In this document: in pieces, positions 51,954 through 60,617 of the stretch
Layout: each line of letters begins with the position of its first letter
Numbering within the stretch: the stretch's first letter is position 1
Assembly: GCA_965221465.1 (NCBI GenBank)
Contig: OZ244892.1
Span: 3,720,001 to 3,784,000 of the forward strand
Origin: Azophilus sp965221465
GTDB lineage: Bacteria > Pseudomonadota > Gammaproteobacteria > Pseudomonadales > Azotimanducaceae
Length of the DNA stretch: 64,000 nucleotides
Direction of reading: 5' to 3'
Position numbers and translations under genes: made by a program
The notes under the pieces: model-generated
Databases searched by the model: none
What the model was told of the DNA's origin: nothing
Seen by the model: the letters and a program-made list of their open reading frames with translations, nothing else

Positions 51954-52435
51954 AAGCTGGGCACGATCTCCGTGTGGTACTTTAGGACATCAATGGTCAG
52001 GCCCGGGTACATGCGGCCGATGCCATCGATGTTGCCCACCTCCTTGTGCAGGAAGTAAGACAGTTCATCGAAAGACCGGGCGCCGACCAGAATCTCCAGG
52101 TCGTTGGAACCGGTGGTCAGGTGGACTGAGAACACTTCAGGCAACTTCGCCAGATCGCGGCCAACGTCCTCGGCGTTACGGCTTTCGACCTCGATGCCGA
52201 TGGCCAGCAGCAGGTCGTAGCCGGCTGCGGCAAAGTCTGTGACGGCCACTACCCGCATGGTTCCAGTTTCTTCGAGACGGCGGATGCGCTTTCTGATCGT
52301 GGACGAGGTCGAATTGAATTTCTTCGCAATATCCTGGGTGGCTGTGCGACCGTCTTCCTGAAGCAGCGAAATGATCTTCATGTCGAGTTCGTCGGGAATA
52401 TAGCTGTCTTTGCTCAATGCCTCTTCGCCAAGCAC
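51950..52435 (-). CDS. Lrp/AsnC-family regulator
   Basis: A 161-residue paralogue of the next gene: ELDMKIISLLQEDGRTATQD, then IAKKFNSTSSTIRKRIRRLE for the HTH, and a RAM domain with SVHLTTGSNDLEILVGARSF. It is the first of the overlapping pair and is divergent from the SnoaL-like gene, with an inverted repeat in between. The two proteins differ enough to have distinct ligands. Confidence 0.92.
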   Translation of the reverse strand: MLGEEALSKDSYIPDELDMKIISLLQEDGRTATQDIAKKFNSTSSTIRKRIRRLEETGTMRVVAVTDFAAAGYDLLLAIGIEVESRNAEDVGRDLAKLPEVFSVHLTTGSNDLEILVGARSFDELSYFLHKEVGNIDGIGRMYPGLTIDVLKYHTEIVPSL

Positions 52436-52512
52436 ATCAGATTAGTAGGCATTCTCACGTATTTGGCCATCTTTGTCACCAAAAACAAGTGCTTTGCACA
52501 CTTTCACTTTGC

Positions 52513-52533
52513 ATTTTCACGAAATGTGATAAT
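52513..52533. promoter_or_regulatory. Inverted repeat in divergent Lrp / SnoaL promoter
   Basis: ATTTTCAC and GTGATAAT form 8-bp arms matching at 7 positions around GAAAT. The site lies 40 bp upstream of the SnoaL start in the 138-bp region between divergent genes. The centre-AT character and length fit an Lrp-type site. Confidence 0.4.
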
Positions 52534-52573
52534 GTGCCGCCATGGCGAATCGTGAATTGAGCACTCTGGCCAT

Positions 52574-53200
52574 ATGAGCACTCCGAGCATGGAGGAACGC
52601 ATCGATCGGCTCGAGTCCATCGAGCAGATCCGGCAGCTTGTGGCGAAGTATTCGCTGTCGCTCGATATGCGCGATCTGGATGCACACGTCAACCTGTTCG
52701 CCCCGGACATTCGAGTGAGCCGCTCTGCAGTGGGGCGCAACCATCTCAAGCGCTGGCTCGACGATACCCTGCGGCTGCAGTTCACCGGCACCTCTCATCA
52801 CACCGGCAATCACATCATCGAGTTCGATGACGCCGATCGTGCGCATGGCGTGGTTTATTCGAAGAACGAGCATGAGACGGGGGACGAGTGGGTCATCATG
52901 CAGATGCTCTACTGGGACGATTACGAACGCATCGCCGGCAGATGGTACTTTCGACGGCGCCTCCCCTGCTACTGGTACGCCACCGACCTCAACAAGCCGC
53001 CGATCGGCGAGAAAAAAATGCGGTGGCCCGATCGAGAGCCCTATGACGGCGCATTTCACGAACTCTTCCCGTCCTGGGAGGATTTCTGGAAGACCCCGCC
53101 CGATGACGATGAGCCCGAGGTGGCTGCGCCAGCAGAACTCGAGGAATTCCTCACAACCATGCGCCGCGGCGCGCCGGACCCCCGCATTCGAGTCAGATAG
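52574..53200 (+). CDS. SnoaL/NTF2-like protein
   Basis: A 208-residue protein whose N-terminal half (RIDRLESIEQIRQLVAKYSL, then FTGTSHHTGNHIIEFDDADRA and YWDDYERIAGRWYFRRR) is an NTF2/SnoaL_4 cone fold. Relatives include ketosteroid isomerases, dehydratases and small ring-hydroxylating dioxygenase beta chains. The C-terminal 60 residues are acidic and less conserved. It sits 2 bp before an acyl-CoA ligase gene. It may isomerise or dehydrate a steroid-like intermediate. Confidence 0.8.
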   Translation: MSTPSMEERIDRLESIEQIRQLVAKYSLSLDMRDLDAHVNLFAPDIRVSRSAVGRNHLKRWLDDTLRLQFTGTSHHTGNHIIEFDDADRAHGVVYSKNEHETGDEWVIMQMLYWDDYERIAGRWYFRRRLPCYWYATDLNKPPIGEKKMRWPDREPYDGAFHELFPSWEDFWKTPPDDDEPEVAAPAELEEFLTTMRRGAPDPRIRVR

Positions 53201-53202
53201 CA

Positions 53203-54723
53203 TTGGATGCACTCTCCACACTGCCGGCCGCCCTCGATCACGCTGCTGAAACCTGGGGCGACAAACCGGCAATCGTCGAAAACGACCGCACGGTCAGCTT
53301 TGCCGAACTGCGTCGGTCTGCCAGACGACTGGCAAGATCGTTCATCGGCAACGGCATGCAGAGCGGCGACCGCTTCGCGATCTGGGCGCCCAACAGTATC
53401 GAGTGGCAGGTCGCCACCCTGGCCGGACAACTGGCCGGCTGCGTACTGGTGCCGTTGAACACGCGTTACAAGGCCGCCGAAGCGCAGGACATTATCACCC
53501 GAGCCGGGTGCAAGGCGGTCTTTCATGTCGGCTCTTTTCTCGATACCGATTACGCAGACATGCTCAGTGGCGTGGCTGTTCGGCATAAGATCGATATTCG
53601 GCTGGCCGGCGACTGGCCGGCGCCGGGCATCGACGACGAACAGCTCGATGCCCGCATCGCCGAGATTTCGCCCGATTCGCTCATGGATGTGCTCTTCACT
53701 TCCGGCACCACCGGTGCGCCCAAGGGCGTCATGTGCACCCACAGTCAGAACCTGCGGGTTTTCGACACCTGGTCGAAGGGCGTCACCCTGAACGAGAACG
53801 ACCACTACCTGATCGTCAACCCTTACTTTCATTCCTTCGGTTACAAGGCTGGCTGGCTGGCGGCGCTGATACGCGGCGCCACCGTTTACCCGATGCCGGT
53901 GTTCGACCTCGATGCCGTCATGAACCTCGTGCAGAAACACGGCATCAGTTTTCTGCCCGGCGCACCGACGATTTTCCAGTCTTTTCTTGCTCACCCGCGC
54001 CGCAGCAGCTTCGATCTGACATCGCTGCGCTGCGCGGTCACCGGAGCAGCATCGGTGCCCGTGCAACTGGTCAGAGACATGAAGGAGGTACTCGGGTTCG
54101 ATGAGATCTACACGGCGTACGGCCTGACGGAATCCACCGGCGTGGTCTCGTTGTGCAAACCCGGCGACGATTTCGAGACCATTGCCACCACCTCGGGCCA
54201 ACCCATGGACGGCATCGAGGTGCAGATCGTACGGGAAGACGGCAGCATCGCCGAAGCAGAAGAGCCCGGCGAAATACAGGTGCGCGGGTTCAACGTCATG
54301 AAGGGCTATCTCGACGACCCGGCCGCCACCAGCGAAACCGTTACAGGCGACGGCTGGCTGAAAACCGGAGACATCGGCTACTTCACGCCTGCGGGCTACT
54401 TGCGCATCACCGATCGTATCAAGGACATGTATATCAGTGGCGGCTTCAACTGCTACCCGGCCGAGATCGAAAACACGCTGCTCGGCCACGACGACGTTCA
54501 GGACGTCAGCGTCATCGGCGTGCCCGATGAACGCATGGGCGAAGTGGGCAAGGCATTCATCGTGACCCGGCCCGGTGCATCGCTGACGCCGGACGCGGTA
54601 ATCGCCTGGTCAAGAGATCGCCTCGCCAACTTCAAGGTGCCGAGGCAAATCAGCTTCGTCGACGAGTTGCCCCGCAACGCGTCCGGCAAGGTGCAGAAAT
54701 TCCTGTTGAAAGATTGGTTATAG
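53203..54723 (+). CDS. Acyl-CoA synthetase (FadD3-like)
   Basis: A 506-residue ANL-superfamily ligase. The AMP-binding P-loop is LFTSGTTGAPKGV, the A5 motif YGLTESTGV, and the A7/A8 region GWLKTGDIGYF and RIKDMYISGGFN. The C-terminal catalytic Lys motif is PRNASGKVQK. It is similar in layout to FadD3/FadD17-type enzymes that activate steroid ring remnants (HIP) as CoA esters. The start is TTG, 2 bp after the SnoaL stop, implying coupling. Confidence 0.9.
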   Translation: MDALSTLPAALDHAAETWGDKPAIVENDRTVSFAELRRSARRLARSFIGNGMQSGDRFAIWAPNSIEWQVATLAGQLAGCVLVPLNTRYKAAEAQDIITRAGCKAVFHVGSFLDTDYADMLSGVAVRHKIDIRLAGDWPAPGIDDEQLDARIAEISPDSLMDVLFTSGTTGAPKGVMCTHSQNLRVFDTWSKGVTLNENDHYLIVNPYFHSFGYKAGWLAALIRGATVYPMPVFDLDAVMNLVQKHGISFLPGAPTIFQSFLAHPRRSSFDLTSLRCAVTGAASVPVQLVRDMKEVLGFDEIYTAYGLTESTGVVSLCKPGDDFETIATTSGQPMDGIEVQIVREDGSIAEAEEPGEIQVRGFNVMKGYLDDPAATSETVTGDGWLKTGDIGYFTPAGYLRITDRIKDMYISGGFNCYPAEIENTLLGHDDVQDVSVIGVPDERMGEVGKAFIVTRPGASLTPDAVIAWSRDRLANFKVPRQISFVDELPRNASGKVQKFLLKDWL

Positions 54724-54752
54724 CCCGCATCCGTTGCCAGCTCTCGAAACCC

Positions 54753-55307
54753 TCACGAAGGAAGTTGGTGGGATATGTGGCTTAATGGTTTACTGCCGTT
54801 GGCTTTGTCTTTTGACAAGAGCCGCCGTACACGGAAGCTTGATTGCGGTGGTGTGGAAGGACGGTAGGGGACCCCTCCGTCAACTCGAGTTTCGGATTTC
54901 CCTGGGCGTCTTCCCGAACGCATTGCGAAATGCACGTCGAAGAATACCGGGCTGCTTTTTGTCAGAGACGAGTCTGCTGCGCGAATACCCAGGCCAACAA
55001 GCGGTGAATCAGCGCACCTGTAACACACGGGCTGGAAGAGGTCGAAGTTCTGTATGGTGAGCAGAGACGTGTCTGCGATAGACACATACTCCACAAAGCC
55101 TTCTCCAAACGAAGGAGCCAGGTCCCACCTGACGCCATGACCAGCGCAGGAAACGACCAGGTTCCCTCTGGAGCCCTTGGCCAAAATCGACCCCTCCTCT
55201 GCCCCGGCTGTACTTTGGATACAAGCAAGCACGTCATCTTTCAGTGAACGATACTGTTCGGGGTAAAAGATCTTGTCGAGCAGCTTACGTCGAGCTGAAT
55301 TGGTCAT
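54753..55307 (-). CDS. Hypothetical protein
   Basis: An open frame of 184 codons. The first 100 residues (ARRKLLDKIFYPEQYRSLKD, then AEEGSILAKGSRGNLVVSCA) look protein-like with even composition. The rest (many Arg, Pro, Ser) looks like read-through of non-coding DNA. I recognise no family. It sits between the acyl-CoA ligase gene and a transposase remnant, and may itself be a fragment. Confidence 0.35.
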   Translation of the reverse strand: MTNSARRKLLDKIFYPEQYRSLKDDVLACIQSTAGAEEGSILAKGSRGNLVVSCAGHGVRWDLAPSFGEGFVEYVSIADTSLLTIQNFDLFQPVCYRCADSPLVGLGIRAADSSLTKSSPVFFDVHFAMRSGRRPGKSETRVDGGVPYRPSTPPQSSFRVRRLLSKDKANGSKPLSHISHQLPS

Positions 55308-55390
55308 TGTCGATCACAGCGACCTTCGAGCCATGTTTGACTGTCGAATACTCATCCGCTAATGCATACGGTCAAAATACATTGCTCCAA

Positions 55391-55680
55391 TTATGCGAGC
55401 AATAGCATCTTTCGAGTCGAAATTGGCATTGGCCGAGTTGACTCCCGAATGCCCTCCTCGATCGCCAGGAAGTGCTTGCGCCCCTGAACATCGCGGTCAA
55501 CCACGACCAGCAGCCAGCGCCGGTGATCGCTGCGCACGTTCACCTAAATCCCATCGACCCAAAGATAGACAAAGTCATCGCCACGCCAGTCACGTCGGCG
55601 CCACTCGGCGTACGCCGCTTCCCAGACCCGCTTCAAGCGCCCGATCGTAGTCGGCGACAGGACCTTTGTGGTACAACTTG
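55391..55680 (-). mobile_element. IS256-family transposase remnant
   Basis: On the minus strand, TTIGRLKRVWEAAYAEWRRR followed by DWRGDDFVYLWVDGI is the mutator/IS256 transposase segment around the first catalytic Asp. After a frameshift at about 55544 it continues VNVRSDHRRWLLVVVDRDVQ and GRKHFLAIEEGIRES. Both the N-terminal and the C-terminal thirds are missing and no terminal inverted repeats are seen. It is a dead fragment. Confidence 0.75.
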
Positions 55681-55724
55681 GCCGACTGAGCCGAGAGACA
55701 GGCTTCGATGATGGCGAGTGAGAA

Positions 55725-56681
55725 ATGACCGCACTATGGATTATTGTTGCTTGTATTACCGCATACGCCCTGTTTCGTGGGCTGCGCAAGTTGAAAGAAG
55801 TGCTGTCCATCATCAATCAGGGAGAGCCGGAGGCGCCCGAAGGCGTCGCCGTGATACGTGATGTCGAGTTCAAGCAAACAGATTCTGACCCTTTGCTACT
55901 GGATATATATTTGCCTGAGGGGAACGATAAACCGCTGCCGGTACTGATGTATATCTTTGGCGGTGGCTGGGTCACTGGCAATAAGCACCAGTTGGCGTGG
56001 TATAACCTGCAAAACTTGGCTCAACACGGTTTTGCTGTGGTGAGTATCAGTTATCGTTGGAGCAGCGTTGCCAAGTTTCCAGCGCAAATACACGACTGCA
56101 AAGCCGCTTTGCGTTGGATACGAAAGAACGCCGAGCAGTACAACCTGAATCCGCACCGTATAGGCGTCATAGGCGCATCTGCCGGGGGGCACCTTGCCTC
56201 CTTGATGGGTACCAGTGGCAATGCTGCAGATCTCGAAGGTGAATTGCAGCCTGGTGAAGCAGCATTTGCTGGCCCTGTGCAGGCGACTGTGAATTTCTTT
56301 GGCTTGTCGGATATGAGTCAAATCGAAGATCAGCGGCAGCGGCTGAGAAATGTGATTGGTCCCAGAAGTTACAACCGCAGGGATTCCATTGTGAGTCTTT
56401 TGTTTGGCGGCTCGCCGGCAAATATGCCCAACCAGGTTCAAAAAGCCAATCCAGTGGCTTACGTCGAGGCGGGTATGCCTCCGTTTCTACATATTCACGG
56501 TGCGAAAGACCGCATCGTACCCCTTGGCCAGAGCGAATTGCTGCACGATGCCTTGTTGACAGCCGGGAATGACACTGAATTGCATGTCGTCGAGAAGGCA
56601 GGGCATTTGAGCTTTTCTCACTATCAAACGGAAGAAATATTCAATAAAGTGAAATCGTTTTGCGAACGGCATTTGAAATAA
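55725..56681 (+). CDS. Alpha/beta hydrolase (BD-FAE/esterase-like), membrane-anchored
   Basis: A 318-residue hydrolase with one N-terminal transmembrane helix (ALWIIVACITAYALF). The catalytic domain then has LDIYLPEG, the oxyanion hole FGGGWVTG, the nucleophile GVIGASAGGHLA, the acid in HIHGAKDRIVP and the His in GHLSFSH. Family members are carboxylesterases and lipases of the HSL-like group. It starts right after the IS256 remnant. The substrate is probably an ester. Confidence 0.87.
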   Translation: MTALWIIVACITAYALFRGLRKLKEVLSIINQGEPEAPEGVAVIRDVEFKQTDSDPLLLDIYLPEGNDKPLPVLMYIFGGGWVTGNKHQLAWYNLQNLAQHGFAVVSISYRWSSVAKFPAQIHDCKAALRWIRKNAEQYNLNPHRIGVIGASAGGHLASLMGTSGNAADLEGELQPGEAAFAGPVQATVNFFGLSDMSQIEDQRQRLRNVIGPRSYNRRDSIVSLLFGGSPANMPNQVQKANPVAYVEAGMPPFLHIHGAKDRIVPLGQSELLHDALLTAGNDTELHVVEKAGHLSFSHYQTEEIFNKVKSFCERHLK

Positions 56682-57071
56682 CCGAGTAACCGAAAACACA
56701 CTGACGTCGTTGACGGAGCCAACATGCCGTACAGGAAGCGAAAGCTGCCGGGTATATTCGCCGCTTCCCAGTGACGATTACGCACTCATCCGTCGACAAT
56801 CCTCTGATGGATCCGAATCCCAACATGGGGAATACGTGCCGGTTGATCCCACCAACGAGTTGAGCGTCGCGAAACAGAGTGTTTTTCTCGGCGCGCCACA
56901 ACCATCTCATCTGGCGATGTCGACTATCCCCGAAGATCGCCTTGGCGACGTTAATCGGTCGCGATGAATCAGATCGAATGGAGTCCTTTTTGAGCATATG
57001 ACGGCGGTTTCTGTTGGTATCTTGAGGGGCTACAGACAGAAATCAGGGGGGGTGCGGCTCGTGTTTGGTTG
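56682..57071. other. Gap without a supported gene
   Basis: About 390 bp between the esterase and the fossil cluster. Open frames on both strands up to 118 codons lack recognisable motifs and Shine-Dalgarno sequences. Since fossils follow directly, it is probably decayed coding DNA. Confidence 0.4.
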
Positions 57072-57133
57072 CCGTGCGATAGAGAACCTGATTTACAGTC
57101 GATGTGAACAATCGACAACGAGAAAGAAGGAGA
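57072..57133 (+). pseudogene. NTF2-like gene 5' fragment (decayed duplicate)
   Basis: The bases encoding CRAIENLIYSRC resemble those encoding YRAIENLIYESM at the start of the intact gene at 57696, with matching DNA (AGAACCTGATTTAC versus AAAACCTGATCTAC) continuing through CGATGTG. It is a degraded duplicate of the first 20 codons. Confidence 0.55.
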
Positions 57134-57138
57134 TAGTC

Positions 57139-57588
57139 ATGCCACACAGGTATCTGAAGAAACATGGATTATCAACCGCGCTCGCTGTTGCGATAACAGG
57201 ACCTGCGGTTACGCAAGGCGCGGAAACTGCGTTGGAGGAAATTGTTGTTACCGCCACAAAGCGGGAGACATCGCTGGCCGACACTGCTCCAATAGCGACG
57301 GCCCTTGGTCATGGGTAGCCGGGCACTACTACATCGATGCTTCCGGGCTGAACTTTATTGACCTCACTTTCGAGCCTGCCATTCTAACGACCCGGCATTC
57401 CAGTTCGATCCGGCGTACAGCAGGATTTGAGTCTACGCGTTGGTTTGCAAAAGGCGGAGTCCTGGAGCGTTACCCTGTTTGGCCGTAATCTAAACAATGA
57501 GTCTGAGATAGTTGCGTCCAGCTACGGAACATTCTGGGGAATTCCTCGGCCGAGGGAAATTGGCGTCACCGCCGAGTTTCAGTTCTGA
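57139..57588 (+). pseudogene. TonB-dependent receptor with large internal deletion
   Basis: The N-terminus is well preserved: signal peptide (STALAVAITGPAVTQGA) and TonB-box region LEEIVVTATKRETSLADTAP, then stop at 57318. From about 57421 another frame reads QDLSLRVGLQKAESWSVTLF, then GRNLNNESEIVASSYGTFWG and PRPREIGVTAEFQF, ending at TGA 57588. This is the last two strands of a TBDR. About 600 codons of plug and barrel are deleted. AGAAGGAG precedes the ATG. Confidence 0.8.
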
Positions 57589-57695
57589 ATCCTTGCAAGA
57601 CACCATGGCAGATGGGTTCGCTACCCGGGCCTGTCTGGTGCTCTATTCGGCGAGTATCATTACCTGACTAACCCATCGGTGGGAGGAGCCCTGGA

Positions 57696-58190
57696 ATGGA
57701 CAGTTACCGTGCTATTGAAAACCTGATCTACGAGTCGATGTGGATGATCGATAACGAACAAGAGGAAGAGATGATCCGCACGATGATGAAGGATTGCATC
57801 CACATTACGCCACCGGGCATGACACGAATGCCCGCCATCGACCAAGCCGAGTGGGCCGGCAAAGTGCATAGGCGATGGGGGCCGGACAAGCGAAACAGAA
57901 CCAAACACATAGCCTCGAACGTTCACATCGAGGTAGACGAAGAAGCCGGGACGGCAAGTTCCCGAACCTACCTGACCATTGTGCAAGGTGTGCCCGAAGT
58001 CGGCTTCCCTCTGCAGCCTATTTTCTGCGGCACATACCACGACACGTTCAAGCGCAACGCTGAGGGAAACTGGTACTATGCAACGCATCGTTTGGAAGAA
58101 GAGTTGATGGGGGAAACTTGCAATCATCGCTCGGACTTCAGCGACGGCAGCTGGGATTCCGATGAAGAGCACCCGGATCGGGTAAGCTGA
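57696..58190 (+). CDS. SnoaL/NTF2-like protein
   Basis: A 164-residue NTF2-like protein with YRAIENLIYESMWMIDNEQE, then HIASNVHIEVDEEAGTASSR and YHDTFKRNAEGNWYYATHR, matching the SnoaL_4 pattern of aromatic/steroid catabolic clusters. It precedes an SDR-VOC-SDR set on the same strand. A short hairpin (ACCCG GAT CGGGT) near its stop and a T-run at 58194-58200 could be a weak terminator, but the next gene starts directly after. Confidence 0.82.
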   Translation: MDSYRAIENLIYESMWMIDNEQEEEMIRTMMKDCIHITPPGMTRMPAIDQAEWAGKVHRRWGPDKRNRTKHIASNVHIEVDEEAGTASSRTYLTIVQGVPEVGFPLQPIFCGTYHDTFKRNAEGNWYYATHRLEEELMGETCNHRSDFSDGSWDSDEEHPDRVS

Positions 58191-58220
58191 TCGTTTTTTT
58201 GGCGCAGAATTGGTTTGGCT

Positions 58221-59012
58221 ATGACTTACAGAAAACTCGAAGGCAAGGTGGCGATCATTACGGGTGCCAGCCGTGGGCTTGGCCGGGGCCTCAGCAAGGC
58301 TTTCGCCGAATACGGCGCTCGACTGGCCGTCTGTGCCCGGAATGAAGCTGCCCTTGCTTCTCTGCAGGAAGAAATTGAAAACGACGGCGGTGAGTGCTTC
58401 TATCAAACGTGCGATGTCATGCACGAAGACAATATGCGGCGCTTCGTCGAGGCCGTTATTTCTCACTATGGCAGGGTGGACATCCTGCTGAACAATGCCA
58501 TGAAAATGCCCAGTGGGAAGATGCCGGAGTTCGACAATGCCGAGTTTAACGCCGCTGTCGACAGTGGCCTTAAATCGACCAATGTCATGATGAACCTGGT
58601 GCAGCCGCACATGAAAGCGCAGGGCGGCGGCAAGATTCTCAACTTCACGTCGAATGCGGGTACCCGAGGAGCCATTAGCGCTGAACAGCCCTATCCTGCA
58701 ATGTCGGGCTACGCCGCTGCCAAAATGGGCATTGTCGGTCTGACGAAGGCTGCGGCATCTGTTTGGGGTGCTCATAACATCAACGTGAACTGCGTGGCAC
58801 CATTGGCCAAGACCGAGGCCGTTAGTGAGTTGTTTGAATCGATGGGTTTGCTCGAGGAGGAAATGATGGCCAATCCGCCAGGAGTCTTGGGGCGGATGGG
58901 TGACATCTACGCCGATATTGCGCCTCCCATTGCGTTTCTATGTAGCGATGAATCCAACTTCATCACCGGTACAGTTCTGGCAGTAGACGGCGGCATGAGC
59001 GAGTTGGGTTGA
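58221..59012 (+). CDS. SDR family oxidoreductase
   Basis: A 263-residue SDR with VAIITGASRGLGRGLSKAFA, ILLNNAMKMPSG (NNAG altered to NNAM), a catalytic TSNAGTRGAIS...SGYAAAKMG region and FITGTVLAVDGGMSELG at the end. ATG at 58221 is preferred to a TTG two codons earlier. The next gene starts directly at its stop, so it is in an operon with the VOC and SDR genes. Confidence 0.89.
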   Translation: MTYRKLEGKVAIITGASRGLGRGLSKAFAEYGARLAVCARNEAALASLQEEIENDGGECFYQTCDVMHEDNMRRFVEAVISHYGRVDILLNNAMKMPSGKMPEFDNAEFNAAVDSGLKSTNVMMNLVQPHMKAQGGGKILNFTSNAGTRGAISAEQPYPAMSGYAAAKMGIVGLTKAAASVWGAHNINVNCVAPLAKTEAVSELFESMGLLEEEMMANPPGVLGRMGDIYADIAPPIAFLCSDESNFITGTVLAVDGGMSELG

Positions 59013-59462
59013 ATGTCCAAATTTACCGCCAGGTTCGCACACGTCGGGTTTGCAATAGCCGACCTCGATAAAACGATGCGCGAGATGGAGCGCGTTCTGG
59101 GCAGCGAATTTCCTCATATTTTGGAGGTGGAGGTAGGTGACCTCAACTACCGCGGCTCGCCAACCAATCCAAAATTGCGGGTGGGTATCGGTTCCGCCAA
59201 CGGGGTTGGATTAGAGCTCATTGAACAGTCCGACGAATCGCCCTCCCCGTACCTTGAAGACGTCAAGAACGGATTCGAAAGGCCTCATCACCTGGCGTTC
59301 GCCAGCACGAATTACGACTCGGACAACGACCATCTGATCCAACAGGGCGGTGAAGTCGTTTTCTCCTCCAATGAGGCCGGAACAAGGTTCTCGTATTACC
59401 TGTTCGAACAGTTGCCTGGACTGATGATTGAAGTCATGGAGGTCGACGATGATCAGCTATGA
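59013..59462 (+). CDS. VOC family protein (single domain)
   Basis: A 149-residue glyoxalase/bleomycin-resistance-fold protein: FAHVGFAIADLDKTMREMER, then GVGLELIEQSDESPSPYLED and RPHHLAFASTNYDSD with LPGLMIEVMEVDD. The His/Glu positions (AHVGF, LELIE, PHHLAF, IEVME) fit a metal site like that of methylmalonyl-CoA epimerase. It could be an epimerase or isomerase in the CoA pathway. It is flanked by SDRs with 0-bp and 14-bp spacing. Confidence 0.82.
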   Translation: MSKFTARFAHVGFAIADLDKTMREMERVLGSEFPHILEVEVGDLNYRGSPTNPKLRVGIGSANGVGLELIEQSDESPSPYLEDVKNGFERPHHLAFASTNYDSDNDHLIQQGGEVVFSSNEAGTRFSYYLFEQLPGLMIEVMEVDDDQL

Positions 59463-60375
59463 CGGTCAGGTCGTGGTTGTCACCGGTGCCGGGGCCGGCA
59501 GCATAGGCGAGACTCACGCCAGAACATTTGCAAATCGTGGTGCATCCGTTGTTGTCAACGACATCGATCCAACGGCTGCCGACGCGACGGTTGAAGCAAT
59601 TGTTGCCGACGGCGGGCGCGCAATCGCAAATTACGATTCAGTACTCGATGGCGCCGACTTGGTCGCTCGGGCAATCGACACTTTTGGTCGCGTCGACGTG
59701 ATGCTCAATAATGCCGGTATTGACGGGGTCGGTCCGGAGGGGCCGCTTGACGTCGCTGACTTCTCGGAAGAATTTTGGCGACGCACGCTGGACATACATC
59801 TGTTCGGGACTTTCGCTTGCACCAAAGCGGTTCTGAAACACATGCAAGATCAGGGCTACGGTCGGATTCTGGTGACCAGTTCCCCAACAGGCATTTTTGG
59901 TTGTACTGGTGCGAACGCCTATTCGACGGCCAAAGCTGCGCTGTTTGGCTTTATGCAATGTGTCGCGCTCGAATACAAGGACCAGGGTATTACCTGTAAT
60001 GCGCTGGTGCCTGTGGCCTCGGGTGGAACCACACGAACGAAGCTGCCACACGAGTGGGTGGAGTCTGCCAGGGCAGAGTTCGTCTCCGAGTTTGCCGCCT
60101 GGCTGGCGCATCGCGAGTGTCCCATATCCGGCAAGGCGTTCGAAGTGGGCGGAGGCTACATTTACCCACTGCGTTTTCAGGTGGGATCGGGCATTCATCT
60201 GGAACAGGACGATTATTCCGCAGAAGCCATAGCCGATTGCTGGGAGCAATTGACAAACTACAGCGACTGCTTCTACCCGGACATCGGCGATTTTTCAGTT
60301 GTACTAAACAAAATAGCCGAAGAAGCCGGTGTGCCCAGCATGGAGCCTGTGCGGCTTCCAAGCCAGGGATGCTGA
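59449..60375 (+). CDS. SDR family oxidoreductase (MFE-2/17-beta-HSD4-like)
   Basis: A 308-residue SDR with VVVTGAGAGSIGETHARTFA and VNDIDPTAADATVEAIVADG, the pattern of the multifunctional-enzyme-2 hydroxyacyl-CoA dehydrogenase domain. The catalytic part is TSSPTGIFGCTGANAYSTAK. The extra C-terminal segment after GKAFEVGGGYIYPLRFQ is typical of that subgroup. It probably oxidises a 3-hydroxyacyl-CoA or 17-hydroxysteroid. The ATG at 59449 follows GGAGG and overlaps the VOC gene by 14 bp. Confidence 0.87.
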   Translation: MISYDGQVVVVTGAGAGSIGETHARTFANRGASVVVNDIDPTAADATVEAIVADGGRAIANYDSVLDGADLVARAIDTFGRVDVMLNNAGIDGVGPEGPLDVADFSEEFWRRTLDIHLFGTFACTKAVLKHMQDQGYGRILVTSSPTGIFGCTGANAYSTAKAALFGFMQCVALEYKDQGITCNALVPVASGGTTRTKLPHEWVESARAEFVSEFAAWLAHRECPISGKAFEVGGGYIYPLRFQVGSGIHLEQDDYSAEAIADCWEQLTNYSDCFYPDIGDFSVVLNKIAEEAGVPSMEPVRLPSQGC

Positions 60376-60435
60376 GACGGAAACCCGGTTCGCTGAGCGA
60401 ACTTCGATCGCCGGACAATTGACGATACCGACACG

Positions 60436-60516
60436 ATGAAAACTGAAAAAAACACAATGGTACCCATGCCGGATGGCACCAATCTCGCCACGGACCTTTA
60501 CTATCTGAACAACTAG
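60436..60516 (+). pseudogene. CocE/NonD hydrolase N-terminal fragment
   Basis: A 26-codon frame MKTEKNTMVPMPDGTNLATD followed by LYYLNN and TAG. VPMPDGTxLATDLYxP is the standard first strand of X-Pro dipeptidyl-peptidase (CocE/NonD) hydrolases. Nothing of the catalytic domain follows. The fragment ends about 100 bp before the repeat element at 60618. Confidence 0.55.
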
Positions 60517-60617
60517 ATTGGAAACGGCAACTACGCGGGTCGAAAGGTGAAGCATCTGGACGACTGTGTCGTTGCCCGGCGAAATGCGTCAACACCGATG
60601 ATCGTCGGCACTCCAGC

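Noticed and set aside
53056..54489. A 477-codon open frame on the minus strand
   Set aside because: It is the antisense of the acyl-CoA ligase, whose motifs are all intact on the plus strand; high GC third positions create the open antisense frame.
58171..58200. Rho-independent terminator after the NTF2-like gene
   Set aside because: The stem is only 5 bp, the T-run is about 10 bases away, and an SDR gene of the same direction begins at once.
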